Positions 37,401-48,815 of a DNA stretch of 64,000 nucleotides are shown one piece after another. The stretch is from positions 6,888,254 to 6,952,253 of the forward strand of contig NC_052020.1 of assembly GCF_015832195.1 (NCBI RefSeq), written 5' to 3'. The position numbers and the translations under genes were made by a program. The notes beneath the pieces were generated by a model. That model had not been told where the DNA came from, did not search any database, and saw only the letters and a list, made by a program, of their open reading frames with translations. Position 1 is the first letter of the stretch. Every line of letters starts with the position of its first letter. This stretch comes from Motacilla alba alba (lineage: Eukaryota; Chordata; Aves; Passeriformes; Motacillidae).

Positions 37401-38904
37401 CAAGCTCTTTAGCAGAGCTCTCCTCGTACATAATGTAATGAAATATTCAAGCAGAATTTGTTTACCTCTCAGTGGTTTTGGGGGGATCTGAAAGGGTAGG
37501 GGTTCATGAATCTTGAATATAACATACAAAAGTGGCTTGGCTTGTGAGAAGATTCAGAGCTGGGCTCGAGTGTTGCTCCAGCAGTCAGTGTTGGAGCAGA
37601 TTGCTGGATCTGGGCAAGCAGTTCTGTCCCTGTCGTGTGAGATGGAGTCCTGTTGGCTGGTGGCATTTCAGGTTTGCCCTGCGGGTTTTAATCTAAAAGC
37701 AAACTTGGGAATAAATGTGGTTTCTTGATTCCTTATTCCTTACTTTGCCTGGTCAAAGGCGAGGCTGGCTGCATCCCCCTACAGGCATGCTCATGGTGGT
37801 TTCACTCTGCTGACCAGTGCCACTGCAAACTGTGAACTCCATCTCCTACCTCCCAAAAAAAGAGAAGGGAGATGCTGCTCTCTCTCTCTCAGACCAGCAC
37901 AGGAAGCAGTGTGTCAGACTCAGCTGAATCCTGTTCTCTTATTACCTCATGAAACCAACCCAGGAGCAAGTAGCTTCATCTGCAGAGGCCCCGTCACTTC
38001 CACAGGTGATGATGATCCTCATTGTGGATGTACTCAGGACTGAGATCAGGGAATTCTGAGGCCACAGCTGTGAAACTCTCCAGCTGGAGCTGAAGACAGC
38101 TGCCATTAGACTTGTATCCTCTGCAGAAGGAAGGCATTCCTGTCTGACCAGGGAGTTACAGATCGATGCAAGATTAGGAGAAGGTTTTAAACCTGTGGCT
38201 GTAAAGGTGTGATTGAATTTTAACTGCTTTCAATTAATGTAGATCAAAAGAGGCCTTTGTAGTTGGACAGTCCTTCAAAAGTACCAGACTTGAAGCATAA
38301 ATCTGTCCAGTCTGCTTTTGTTTTTCATAACTTGTCTTGCCATGTTTGTTAATTATGGAAGGCATTTAGGACTTGCTCTGTCTCATCCAGTTTCTTCTCT
38401 TCTGCAGTGCTCCAGCAGTGAAGTCAGCAGTTTTACAATCCACTGCCTTGGACCAGGAAAGTCATTTATGGCCAGCAAGTGGGTGTAAATTGTTAATGGT
38501 AACATTTTAAGTCTACCCTGTATGCAAAACAATGGAGATTGGTCCATGGAACAAAAACAGTTATAATCTACTCACCTTCCTAGTAGCAGAAAATAATTCA
38601 AAAGCTTCTTATCTCTTTTAAAAATGATAATCCAGGGGAAATAAGTTTTTGATGAGGAATGTTCTTACATGAAAGCAAATACCAGAACATCACCCTGTAA
38701 GATAAGTACTGGTAACTTTTAATTGTATGTTTATTTTGCTTTTCAGCTCTGCTGCAGACAGATTCACAGATTAATATGTGTTCAACATTACTCTCCATGA
38801 GTCTATCAAATATGTGTTTTCAGATTGATATATTTGGTTATAAATATAATAATTTGAAGCATAAAAGCGGTGGGTTTTTCCTGAATAGGACACTATTATT
38901 CAGT
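34481..38904. other. Gene-free unique sequence
   Basis: No gene recognised in about 4.4 kb. Longest frames are 104-106 codons (34505-34819 and 35994-36314, both minus) without motifs. The AT-balanced stretch at 37070-37260 has the look of conserved non-coding sequence, but I have no direct evidence for it. Confidence 0.6.
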
Positions 38905-38951
38905 GTATATATCTATCTATATATATAGATAGATAGATAGACAGATAGATA
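38905..38951. repeat. TATC/GATA inverted microsatellite with 26-bp palindrome
   Basis: TATC units on the left convert through a TA core into GATA units on the right. Positions 38910-38935 read identically on both strands, a perfect 26-bp palindrome centred between 38922 and 38923. The GATA side continues to about 38951 with one ACAG interruption. The structure could extrude a cruciform or cause template-switch errors. Confidence 0.93.
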
Positions 38952-41338
38952 GCTAATTCACTACAAATTCTTTTTGTTTGAGGAAGACTTGGTAGATTTT
39001 CAAGCACAGAATTCAGTGAAGAGTTAAGAGACTGGTTAGTGAGTTATTCTATGACTTTTTAAAAAAGAATTTAGTATCCTTTTGTCCTTGCAATTGTCTG
39101 GTATGAAGATACAGCACACCTTAGTAGAAAGGTGTGAAGGGCTTTTGCATACTTCATTCTCTCATTAAAATCAGCTAATTTGAAAATCAGGTTAAGAAGT
39201 CAGATCACTCAGCCTTTTACAGTGCTTTTCCAGCTCACAGTCAAGGTAGGTAAATAGGCCAAATATCTTCTTTCAACATTGTCATATCTTTATTGTCTTC
39301 ATTAATTAAGAATGTAAAAATAAAAGGTTGCTAAGTTGACATTGCTTCAGTCAAGGCTGAAAGCTACCAACTGTGCCTGAAGATTCTCTAGGAAACACAG
39401 CAACTTTGCAAAAAAGCAAACCTGGGGTGCAGGAACAGGCACCAAACAGCTCTGCAGCCTGTGGTGATAAATCCAACACCCCCAGACAGTTTGGAACTTG
39501 CCTGTACAAGATCTGTTTATTTTGGCTTCGAGTGGAGGAGAGGATTTGTCCTCTATATGTAAACAACCACAGATAACGGGATGTCAATGAATGTATTTCA
39601 ATATTTACCTTTTAAAAATTAATCAAATTAACCGCAGAAAAGTACCGAGAGAGAAGTATGACACGTACCAGTAAGGTTCTCATGAACTACTTCCCTTCTC
39701 CTTCCTTATGAACAGCAATAAGTAGTTAGAGTACACAAGAAAGCTGCTCTGGCAAACTTGCCACTTCCATGGCAGGAATAAACACAGCCATGACCAGGTC
39801 AAGAAAGCCCCCCGTGTGGGGAGAGGTTTTATGATGGCTTAGAGGCACTAATGGGTAAAAAAAAGGTGTCTGGTAAAGATAGGGAGTTGAGTAATCCTCA
39901 AATGACCAGCATTTTGGTTCAGATAACAAGCTGAACAGTTTATCTGGAGTTTTCTGAATCTCACTGAGGTAAAGCTCAAGCAGCAATCTTAGAAAGCAAG
40001 GCTTAATGGGACATTTTGAACTTCTGCTTCTGGTCCATTTAAAAATTAAACAAGAAGTGCACAAATTAGGTACTTCCTTTAAAAAAAAGTGAATTCAACG
40101 TGTTTTAGAGTTATCTGACTTTTTAATTGGTTAAGTTCAGATTTTGGACCATTTAATGCTCATTTTAAACCATTATCTGTTCTGTAAATACTGGGGGAAA
40201 TTTTTTTAGCTACCTGGACAGTACCTATATCAGATTCCAAAACACAACCTGAGGTTAGCATTAAGTGGAGTTAGTAATGCAAACTTTCCCATCCTTTTAT
40301 TTTTTTCTCCTTTTGGAGCTCCCTTATTTCCTTCTCAGCTATTTATCATCTGAAGGATAAAGGAAAAGAGAGAATGGGCAAATCAAAATAAATTTTGAGT
40401 AAACAAAATCACACAGATCAGACACTTCCCTAATCAGACACTGTTTTCTTTTTGCTCCACAAAATAGATAAACTGCCTGAGAAAAACAGGTTAAATGAAG
40501 AGCAGTGACATTGTGATAACTGTGGTCAGAGGCTTCAAACAAAGTGGTCAAGCTATGAGGAAAAGACTCTTGGTGGTGTTTTGCAATGGAGAGAATACAG
40601 TTTTTCTGAGTTAGGTTTTGGAGACCCCGTGAAATCCTTCTGCAACTTTCTCTGCAGATTCTGCTTTGGCTAACTAGAAGTCATGCTAGCATATCCTGGA
40701 TGTAATGAACGTGAAACCAGCAGTGAGCAGGAACGTCCAGTTCTCACCACAATACACAGCCTTTCTGCAGATGTGGTATAGTTACCTCTGCACTTGTAGA
40801 TAGTCTGGTGTGGGTTGCCATGTCTCAAAGTTCTCTGTAGTATTTGTTTGTCTTTCTGCCTCCTTTCAGCAGTTTTAGAAAGGCTTGTGATTTTAGCACA
40901 GGGCTTTTGGAAAGGCTCAGCTTCCTGAAAAAAAACTCAAGAGGTAGATGGATTTTCAGAGGGAAATCTGGTGATCTTGCTGTGGGACATCACAGATAGA
41001 GTGGTCTGTAAAATTTAGTTACTTGAATGCGAGCTGTGTTGTTTTGAAATCCTCACCTCAACAGTAATGCCTGGGAGTCTGAAAAAATATCTTAATTCTG
41101 CTTTTGAGTCCCTTTAATTTGCCTCTACTCATGGATGCCATCTCCTGAGTCCTGCCTGTGTCCTTCTGTCTGTCTTTCTCCCGCTGAGGGGGTGCCTGAG
41201 CCTGGGTCTGCAGAGGGACATGGCCAGAGTTTTGTTACCTCAGAATCCCTCCTGCATGCATTGATTTCATTGCTTGAAATTACAACAGTGAGCTGCTTCA
41301 TCTCAAAGAAACTTTGTTTTCTTTCTTCTTCTTTGCAG
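38952..41338. other. Gene-free unique sequence
   Basis: No gene recognised; the longest frame is 112 codons (39726-40064, minus) without a motif. No notable repeat. Confidence 0.6.
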
Positions 41339-41389
41339 AGTAATCTGAAATGACCAGAGGATCCATCCAGGGATGGAAGTGCTCTGAAG
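41339..41389 (+). other. Possible short non-coding exon
   Basis: A strong acceptor-like tract (TTTTCTTTCTTCTTCTTTGCAG, cut by me at 41338) is followed 51 bases later by a donor-like CTGAAG/GTAGGA. A second donor-like AAG/GTATGG lies eight bases on. All three frames of the 51-base segment contain a stop, so it cannot be an internal coding exon. It could belong to a UTR or a long non-coding RNA. Such acceptor/donor pairs also arise by chance every few kilobases. Confidence 0.2.
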
Positions 41390-44300
41390 GTAGGAAGGTA
41401 TGGTTTCAATTAATATTTGACTTTGGCAGAGTCAAAATGTTTCACAAAAACGCACTAATTTTGACAGGATTCAGGCTTTAAAGTTCAATTTTGGTTTTGG
41501 CCTGGGAGAAATATGGCATGAAAACCTGTGGGTTTTTTTAAAAGAATACTAATCAATTTTTTAAATGTTTGAGAAAATTTTGGGTTCATTTTATCGCAAA
41601 ACAAAAGCAATGCTGGGGATTCAGAAACAGTGTAGGAACAAATTTGGCATTCACTGGCCATTTCCTTGAAAAATAAGCATGGAAACGAACCCATCTGATA
41701 CCTTGATATTATTGCTGTCTTCCAAGCTCTTCCACTCTGCAAGTGTGACTGATCTGTAACGCTTTAAATGGTAATAAAGTGTTGGGAATGAGATTTCTGT
41801 GTGGCCCCTGTGCCAGCATCAGAGAAAAGATCCAATGCAGCTAATCTGTTCAAGTTTAATGAGTGTCCTGCTGACTTTTAAGGGAGCTGGCTGCCTGACT
41901 ACCCTCTGAGACTTTAAAAATCTCCTCCTATTTTCGTAGAATTTTGTCAGGAAACCAGATTGAGCGAGCCCATATAGAAAATTCTATTGCCATTCCTACA
42001 GGTTTCCACAAGATATTTAACCCCTCCTCTCCCCTCCCTTTCTTTCTTCTTTTTATACCTCTCTGGAATGCAGATATTTTGGTTAATTTTCTCCAGCTGT
42101 CACAGAGTCTCACAGGGAAAATGACCTCGCAGAGTGACCACTTCCCCTGTTCCTTGACTTAAGTAGGTTTTTTTTCCTCAGAGCTTTCACCACATCATTC
42201 ACATCACTGCCTGGTGTCTTTCACGAGTCAGGAAAGAAGAAAAAAAAATTTCCACCCTCTAGAAAAAAAAAAAGGGGGGGAACCAAATCAGATCAGTTTG
42301 GGTTGGTTCTATCAATTTACATTGGTATTTCAGAGTAGTTAATGCAGTAGAAATTTAATATTACCCATTCCTACTAAAAGGTAAGGAGATACTAATATTT
42401 GGATATTTTTCTTCTAAGAATGATTTTCGTCACAAAATTACTTCATTCATTCAGTAATGACAGTAGTCTCAGAAAGTTGGAGAGTCAGACTTCTTAGTTC
42501 CTTAGTTCTTTTGTTCTTTTCAATATACAACTCAGAGGGAAAAAGTTTGTTTTTTTTTTAATTTAGTTTTTGAAATAGTGTTATGTGGGGAAAAAAAACA
42601 AAGAGGAAATCCCTGTATGGTAAATATTTATGGCTCATTAAATATGTGAATATGTACATGAGATGTATGTGTCTCAAAAGCTAATGGTTTATTAAGTACC
42701 AAGAACCTGTTGTTAAGCATGACTCTCTTCTTCCTTCAAGTTCCTCCTTATTTTTGGGAATACCTGGCTGGGCTTGTAAAATACCAAGGATTTCCAAGTG
42801 CAGCTTTTCTGCACTGTAACATCTCTTCATATCCTCCATCTCATGTTTTGGGATGAGTATCCCAAAGTCTTGGTGTTTTCTGTAGCAGTCTGAGAATTTT
42901 CCTCCAGGAAATTGTAATGAACATGTTCCTTTTGAGTGTCCCTGTGTTTACATGAGTGCTGCCCAAGGTGAGTAGGTTGTAGCTGTGCCCCATTTCTCTA
43001 ATCTTCCAAAACTGGTATTACCACATGTTATTTTTGTAACACAGATTTTGCAATTGTTTAATTTCAGACTTTTGGGACCGATTGCTTGGTACAAGCCACA
43101 GCAATTCAGGAGTTTTATAAAGAAATTCAAGATAGATTTTCATGGTTTGTGGTATTAAGTAGGCCATCTGGTAGAAATATATGCCTGATAAAGGTCTAAA
43201 AGCAGGTTACTCTTGTGCAGTGACAAGATTTGGGGCTTGTCACTGTGTGCAGAATATACACCTGGCAAAGTAATGACCTGACAGATTTGAAAGATTTGCA
43301 GCCTGAGGTGCAAAGAGCCAAGTGTGATTGTGGAGGTCATTGCAGCGTGAGCCTGGTATGTATCTCATGGAGTTTGGGTGAATGGGAGTGAGAAAATAAA
43401 ATTTCATCATGTCTCAAAGGCTGCCATGAAGGACCTGAATTAGGTTGAGTTAAATGAGCAAAATCATGGTGTTACTGACGAGCACTTGGTTTATAACCCT
43501 ATTGATGGTCCTGCTGTTGTGTAAAAACTATAAATCCTTACTCCCTCTGTATATTTGTGATTACATTGCAGGGATGCTTCAGCCTTAAATGGGATCATCC
43601 TAGCTTGGAATGGGGCTATGTGTTCCTCCCCCTCGTTGCTGCTAACATATGGGAAAAGCAGCTTTGAAGATGCCCTCAGCTGGATCCCACACAGGAGATT
43701 TCCAGCACTGCTGCCCAGGCTCTGTGCACGGGCAGATGTTCTGCTGATCCAGGTTACCCTTCCTGCCCACCCCAACCACTTCACTCGTGCCCTAAAACCT
43801 GCAAAAAAGAGATGGCAAATCCGAGGAAGTGGAAGGGAGGAGGGATGGTGGCACAATCTCTGCAGGAATGTGATGGGTCACAAGCTCCCAGCTGGAAGCA
43901 GCCATGGCCTGGGCTGCGCATCCGACTGTGCTCTTGCACGGACTCAGCCCTATGCTGGTCCCACTCACTGGTGATCCCATCTCAGCTGGGAATACACTTT
44001 TGGAGCAGCTCTCCAGGCTGTGAGCCTGAAAGCTGAAGTGGCCATCTTGACTATACTGTAACTTGGGAATAAGGGAGTAGGAAAATGACTCAAAATTGCG
44101 CGCAGCATTCCTTCTCTTGTATGTATGCTGAGAGGCTCGACTTTGTGAACAATCCCATCCATTTCAGTGGGAATTCTTTCAGAATAAGTTTTGGCTGAGA
44201 TTAGAAAAAATGCATCTTTTCCTAAATTATTCCTTTTTACCAGAGCTGAATTTTTACAGCTAAAACCTTTGGAATTTAAGAAATCTGATAAACAGGTTTC

Positions 44301-44410
44301 CCAAGTCTTTCTAATCTCAATCACAGAGGTAAGGAGAATGGTTCTAATGATATAATAATCTTATATTCATGTTTCAAATGCTTGCTTTGCACGGGATGGA
44401 AAACACTGCT
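41390..44410. other. Gene-free sequence with short homopurine runs
   Basis: No gene recognised. A9 occurs at 42240-42248, and A11 followed by G7 at 42263-42280, a smaller version of the A/G junction at 24.2 kb. 43620-44040 is GC-richer and supports overlapping frames of up to 121 codons on both strands. None is recognisable. Confidence 0.55.
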
Positions 44411-44429
44411 AATAATAATAATAATAATA
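44411..44429. repeat. (AAT)6 short microsatellite
   Basis: Nineteen bases of AAT repeat. It produces the NNNN and IIII runs in the two overlapping plus-strand frames, which are not taken as genes. Confidence 0.9.
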
Positions 44430-46624
44430 GCAACATTAATGATATGTATAATTGGTGTAATATCTATTTTCTTGGAATTAGTACCTGCCAGACAGTATGG
44501 CTTGATTACTTTGCTTCACCTCTCAAAGACAGACACAAAATTTCCAACTTGCAGATTTTTTTAAAAGATCTGCCAATATAAAAACAAGTGATCTTAGTAA
44601 ATTGTTTAGCCTGCAAGGTGACCACCATGTTTATGATATTAAAATGAGTTCTTTGTACCTGCTATACAAATAAAATTACATAAACATCTCCCTATTAACT
44701 TAGATGGATTCTTTACATTTCAAACTCTGGAAATTCTAGGAGGAAAAGAGGGGATGAACCAGAGAATGAATCCCATATTCCAACTGATCAGTGTTTCCTG
44801 ACATGTATCTGTTTCACAAAAAGACTTCAGCACATGTTTAGCCTTAGCTGTGCTCAGGTCTCACTGGGTTTAAACATGCACTGGTTGAGGATGTTTTCTT
44901 AAATGGAAGCAATATGTTATCCCACTGAAACGCACTTGATTTGCCAGCTACATCCCTCCTTTGCACAGAGGTGATTTCCACAGGCATCTGTAAAGGCAAG
45001 GGAAGCTGAGGTCTTTAGAGCAGCTCGTACCTCCAGAATGGATTTAGATCTCTGTGGTACAAAATGCAGTCTTCTTCCAGTGCCAAAGCCTTTTCCTATC
45101 AAAATAAACTTAATGTAGCATAAAGGGACTGCAGGCTTCTTTTGTAGTCTATGTGAAAATAATAAATCACTTATTAGGGTTTTTTTGAACTGTCCCTTTT
45201 TTTCCCCTGTCTTTACCATTCTCTCTAAAGACCTGCACAAATGCAGGAGAAGTTGCTTTATTTTGAAAGGGGAGAATCAAAGGTGTTGAGAGTGCCTAGG
45301 TCATTTTCCCGTCGGTCTCCTGCATTTAGACTCCTTTCAGCTTGGTTTTTGGTGACAAACTGCACAGCTGCAATGCCTTACATTTACCAGCCTGCATATA
45401 TGAAGGATGTGTAATGTTAACTAAGCTCTTTCCCCTCCCTCATGGAAGACCACCCTGCCTGCAAAATCTCCAGAGGAAAGCACGGCATGTCCTGATCAGA
45501 AACTGCCTTTGTTGGCAGAAGTACAGCATGTTGCATTAACCAAAACAGCATTTTTAAAAACATTTTTCATGGTGGCTGCTTTCTATTTAAATATCCATTT
45601 TGCTTGTGTAAACGGATCTCATTTGGCCTTTACATCCCAGCATCCCAGGACTATCTGAAAGCCTTGTTAACATTTAGCATTGGAGATAGTTTCAAGCCTT
45701 GCACAAAATCCTCAAAACCTGATCTGCTCAGGGCAGGAAAAGGACTGGATTCTCCTTTGCAGTTCTCTAGACAGCAATTTTCTCTGGGACAACCTTTCTG
45801 GTGATGCAAGTTTTTCCCTAATCTCGCCTTACTACTGCCAGTGCAGTTTTTCTATTGGGTGGGAGCTGTTGTTAAGCAAAAGTCACTTTCAAAGCTTGTT
45901 TTGCTTCTCTTACCTTGGTTTGTCTGTGCCCTCACTTGTTGCTGTGTATTTCCCGACTGTGAATTTATCACTTGTCCGTTAAACAGCAGGTGATACAGCC
46001 CCAAAATTCTCCCAGAAACAGCCCCAAAAACTGCATTTACCATGGCAATGAATGACATTGTGCTGGACGCAGCCACTCCCTGGCTGTGAACACAACTGTG
46101 ACAAGATCCTTTGGTCTCTAATTGGGCACTGAAAGGGGAGACCTGGGCTAATTGAGTCCAGGGGAGTCACTTTTCATTTGGGCATTTAGAACCTGGCCCT
46201 GGGAAACTCGTATTGACACCACCAGCACATCTGAGGACGTAACAAACACACCTGAACAGTATCCTTCTTGTTCCTGCTGCAACCATGGACATGAGGCTTC
46301 TTGCTTCAACTGTTCCTCTATACACATGTCAGCACAGCATAAAATGCACTGTCTAGGCGGGCTACTTGAACTTGCAAGGTGCAAGATTTGTAGAACCAAA
46401 ACCCTTCTCTCTTCAACACCATTTCAGCAGCGTGATTTCACTCAGAACAAATATAACAAACCCTGGTTTGCCTCTGAATAACCTCAGGGACACTTGGCTA
46501 ATCTCAGGGTGTTGGGTAGAATCCTATGTTAGGAAACGAAAACTTGAATTGGTGTTTTCTGACAAGTGATTTTACCCATCAGAAAGGTCTGGGCTGTAGT
46601 GCCAGTGGTGACAATGAGCTGCTT
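44430..46624. other. Gene-free unique sequence
   Basis: No gene recognised; frames reach 109 codons (46152-46481, plus) without a motif. No long repeats are visible. Confidence 0.6.
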
Positions 46625-46735
46625 CTTTGCTGTGTCCCAGTTTTCTCAAGTGTGTGATGGTTGTAATTAAGTTAATTTACCTGTCGCGGATACTGTGACG
46701 AGTAAATTGCAGGAGGGATTATAAAGGGGTATCAG
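46625..46735 (+). mobile_element. Probable MIR-like fossil, plus strand
   Basis: CAGTTTTCTCAAGTGTGTGATGG (46638-46660, quoted here because it aligns with 'cagtttcctcatctgtaaaatgg') is followed by TTACCTGTCGCGGATACTGTG, equivalent to 'ttacctacctcgcagggttgtgag'. ATTATAAAGGGGTATCAGATG may correspond to the end of the tail. Order and spacing fit; identity is low. Confidence 0.45.
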
Positions 46736-46977
46736 ATGTGTGGTTCTAGAGGTGAAGTCTCCAGGTTTAGACAGCTACTTTTGCAGGTCCCAGGAGGAGT
46801 GTCTATCTTTTCCCGCCCACCATTCCTTCATTCCACAGTGCATGGAGTAGTGGCCATCCTACATCAAAACCTTGACTTTTTTTGTGCATTTCTCTGGGGT
46901 TTTTCCACGGTGAGAGGCAGCACTCTCATCTCTCTAATTCTAAAATCCTTCTCTGCAAGAAAGCTGAATATTGCTTT

Positions 46978-47060
46978 TTGCAATTTGCAGGTGAAAAGAC
47001 TGAGCAGGGAGGTCAAATCCTGTAGTTTAATAACAGGCAGAGATAAGAGCAATATGGATG
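46978..47060 (-). mobile_element. MIR core fossil, minus strand
   Basis: The plus strand reads TTGCAGGTGAAAAGACTGAG, then CAGGGAGGTCAAATCC, and later CAGGCAGAGATAAGAG. These fit the reverse complement of a MIR ('tttacaggtgaggaaactgaggcagagaggttaa ... ggcagagccaggaa'). The element lies about 250 bases from the plus-strand fossil at 46625, so the two were independent insertions or were rearranged. Confidence 0.55.
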
Positions 47061-48694
47061 GGCAGACATTTCGGGCCTCTGGAAGGGCTCAGGCTCACCT
47101 CGCAAATTCACCTCAAGGCTGAACACTGCATTCCTGTGCATCCAGAAGTATATGTGTGTCTCCTTATAACCTGAAATAAATCCTCACAAAGCCATGTGCA
47201 GATGTCATTATGGTAATGATGTTACAGGGCTTTATTAGAGCATGTTTTCCATCCTGATTCTAACCCACTCCAATGTCCTTGGAATATTACCCCAAATTTT
47301 CTTTCTTGTTGTGTATCATGTCCCGCTCTTCCTGTGAGATTTAGGACCAGTTTTTGGATATAGAGGAGGTAGCTGGCATCCTCACCTTACACTTCCACTA
47401 ACTTATATCTTCACTGGGAATGGAAAGACCAAAACCTGCCAAGTTTCTTGAAAATTTTCTGGACTATGAGGATTTTGGGTTTTTAATGGTGGTGGTGATT
47501 TTCAGAAAGGCATCACATGGGTCACCTCCATGTCTTTCTGTGTGCAAAGATCAAGAAATTTTTTCCACTTTGGTAAATAAAAAAATCCTATGTATTTATT
47601 TCATCTACTTCCTGTGGTAATGTCATGTACCAATGAAGCCAAAGAGAGATTCAGAGCTGGGATGACTTTCATTCACTTGGCAATTAAGAGGAATAAAACT
47701 TCATTAGCATAGCACACTCTGTTGGGTCCCATACTTTTACCCCCCAAAGGTCTTTGTGCTTCCTTGTGTTTTGATAAAATGGCTGATACACTGCTAAATT
47801 GCTGGGAAAGTTGGGAATAACATTAATTTAATGAGGGAGTTAGATTAAAACATACACCATAGAGCTGGACTGCTGTTTTTTTAAGTGCTTGGCATTCCTG
47901 ATGCTGGGTCTTGGTTTCTGTAGACATGCAACATATGAATCAGAGAGAACTCACCCTGTGCTTTGGCATAACTCTTAAAGCACTGACAGTTCCTCTTTCT
48001 TCGGCAGTAATTAAACAAGTAAAAACTGGTTAGTTTGGTTAGCAAACATAAATGTGGAAAATATTCACAAATACATATCACTGGGCGTGTGTGCCTAAGG
48101 AATCTGGATGAGCTGTGGTTGGACTCTCCTTTCCCACATTCTTACAGCAACGGTGCTTTATCCAACCAAGCAATCTGGCCAAGGTCTTTTATTTCAGCTA
48201 ATTCATGTTCTCTTTTTCCTTTGGAGGGGTTGGAGGTTTGCTGATAGCGCAGTTCAGGGCAGCCCTTGACAACAGGAGGCACTGCTGGGGATGGGACTCC
48301 GCAGGGGGAAAAATCAGGTAAAACCAGGATGAGACAGCCCCTAAAACTAAGGCCAAGCATATCCTTAATTTTTTTCCCCCCCCATTTATTTGACTCTCCC
48401 AGTAAGCCTGGCCACCACAGCCCATGGTTTGGGTGCAATTGTGACTATGGAAAGGTGTCCCTTATTAAAATCAGTCCTGGAGTGAATAACCATAGTGGTG
48501 TCCATGTGTTCATGGTGGCACAGAGAGGGGTGTGCTCAAGCTGCAGGGACAGGCACCTTTCAAAGCACAGCTCAAATGAGGGCAGTCAGAGCCCAAGTGG
48601 CTGCTTAAACACCTCTACCTTTGGGAGGAAGCCTGAGCTGAGGATCAGCAGAGTTTCAACGTGCTTAGCAAGGACTTCTTGGAGCCTCCATTCA
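47061..48694. other. Gene-free unique sequence
   Basis: No gene recognised. The 158-codon plus frame at 48266-48742 runs through a C8 run and terminates inside the MIR-like fossil at 48.7 kb, which argues against it being a real protein. Confidence 0.6.
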
Positions 48695-48815
48695 CAGTCA
48701 TGGGACAAAACCACTCCCTTTGCCTCTGTGACTCCTCTATAAAATGGGAATAATCAAACCATGGCTTATAAATCCAGAAATCCTTCATGAGATGACGCTT
48801 AGTGCTCACCTTTGC
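48695..48815 (+). mobile_element. MIR fossil, plus strand
   Basis: CCACTCCCTTTGCCTCTGTG (about 48711-48730) and CTCCTCTATAAAATGGGAA (48732-48750) match the well-known MIR stretch 'cttaacctctctgtgcctcagtttcctcatctgtaaaatggggataat'. CATGAGATGACGCTTAGTGCTC may be the decayed tail. The 3' end is not sharply defined. Confidence 0.65.

Noticed and set aside
44140..44200. CCATTTCAGTGGGAATTC, reminiscent of old amniote repeats
   Set aside because: A single short word without the rest of an element.
48266..48742. 158-codon plus frame
   Set aside because: Its last part lies inside a MIR fossil and its middle crosses a C8 run.
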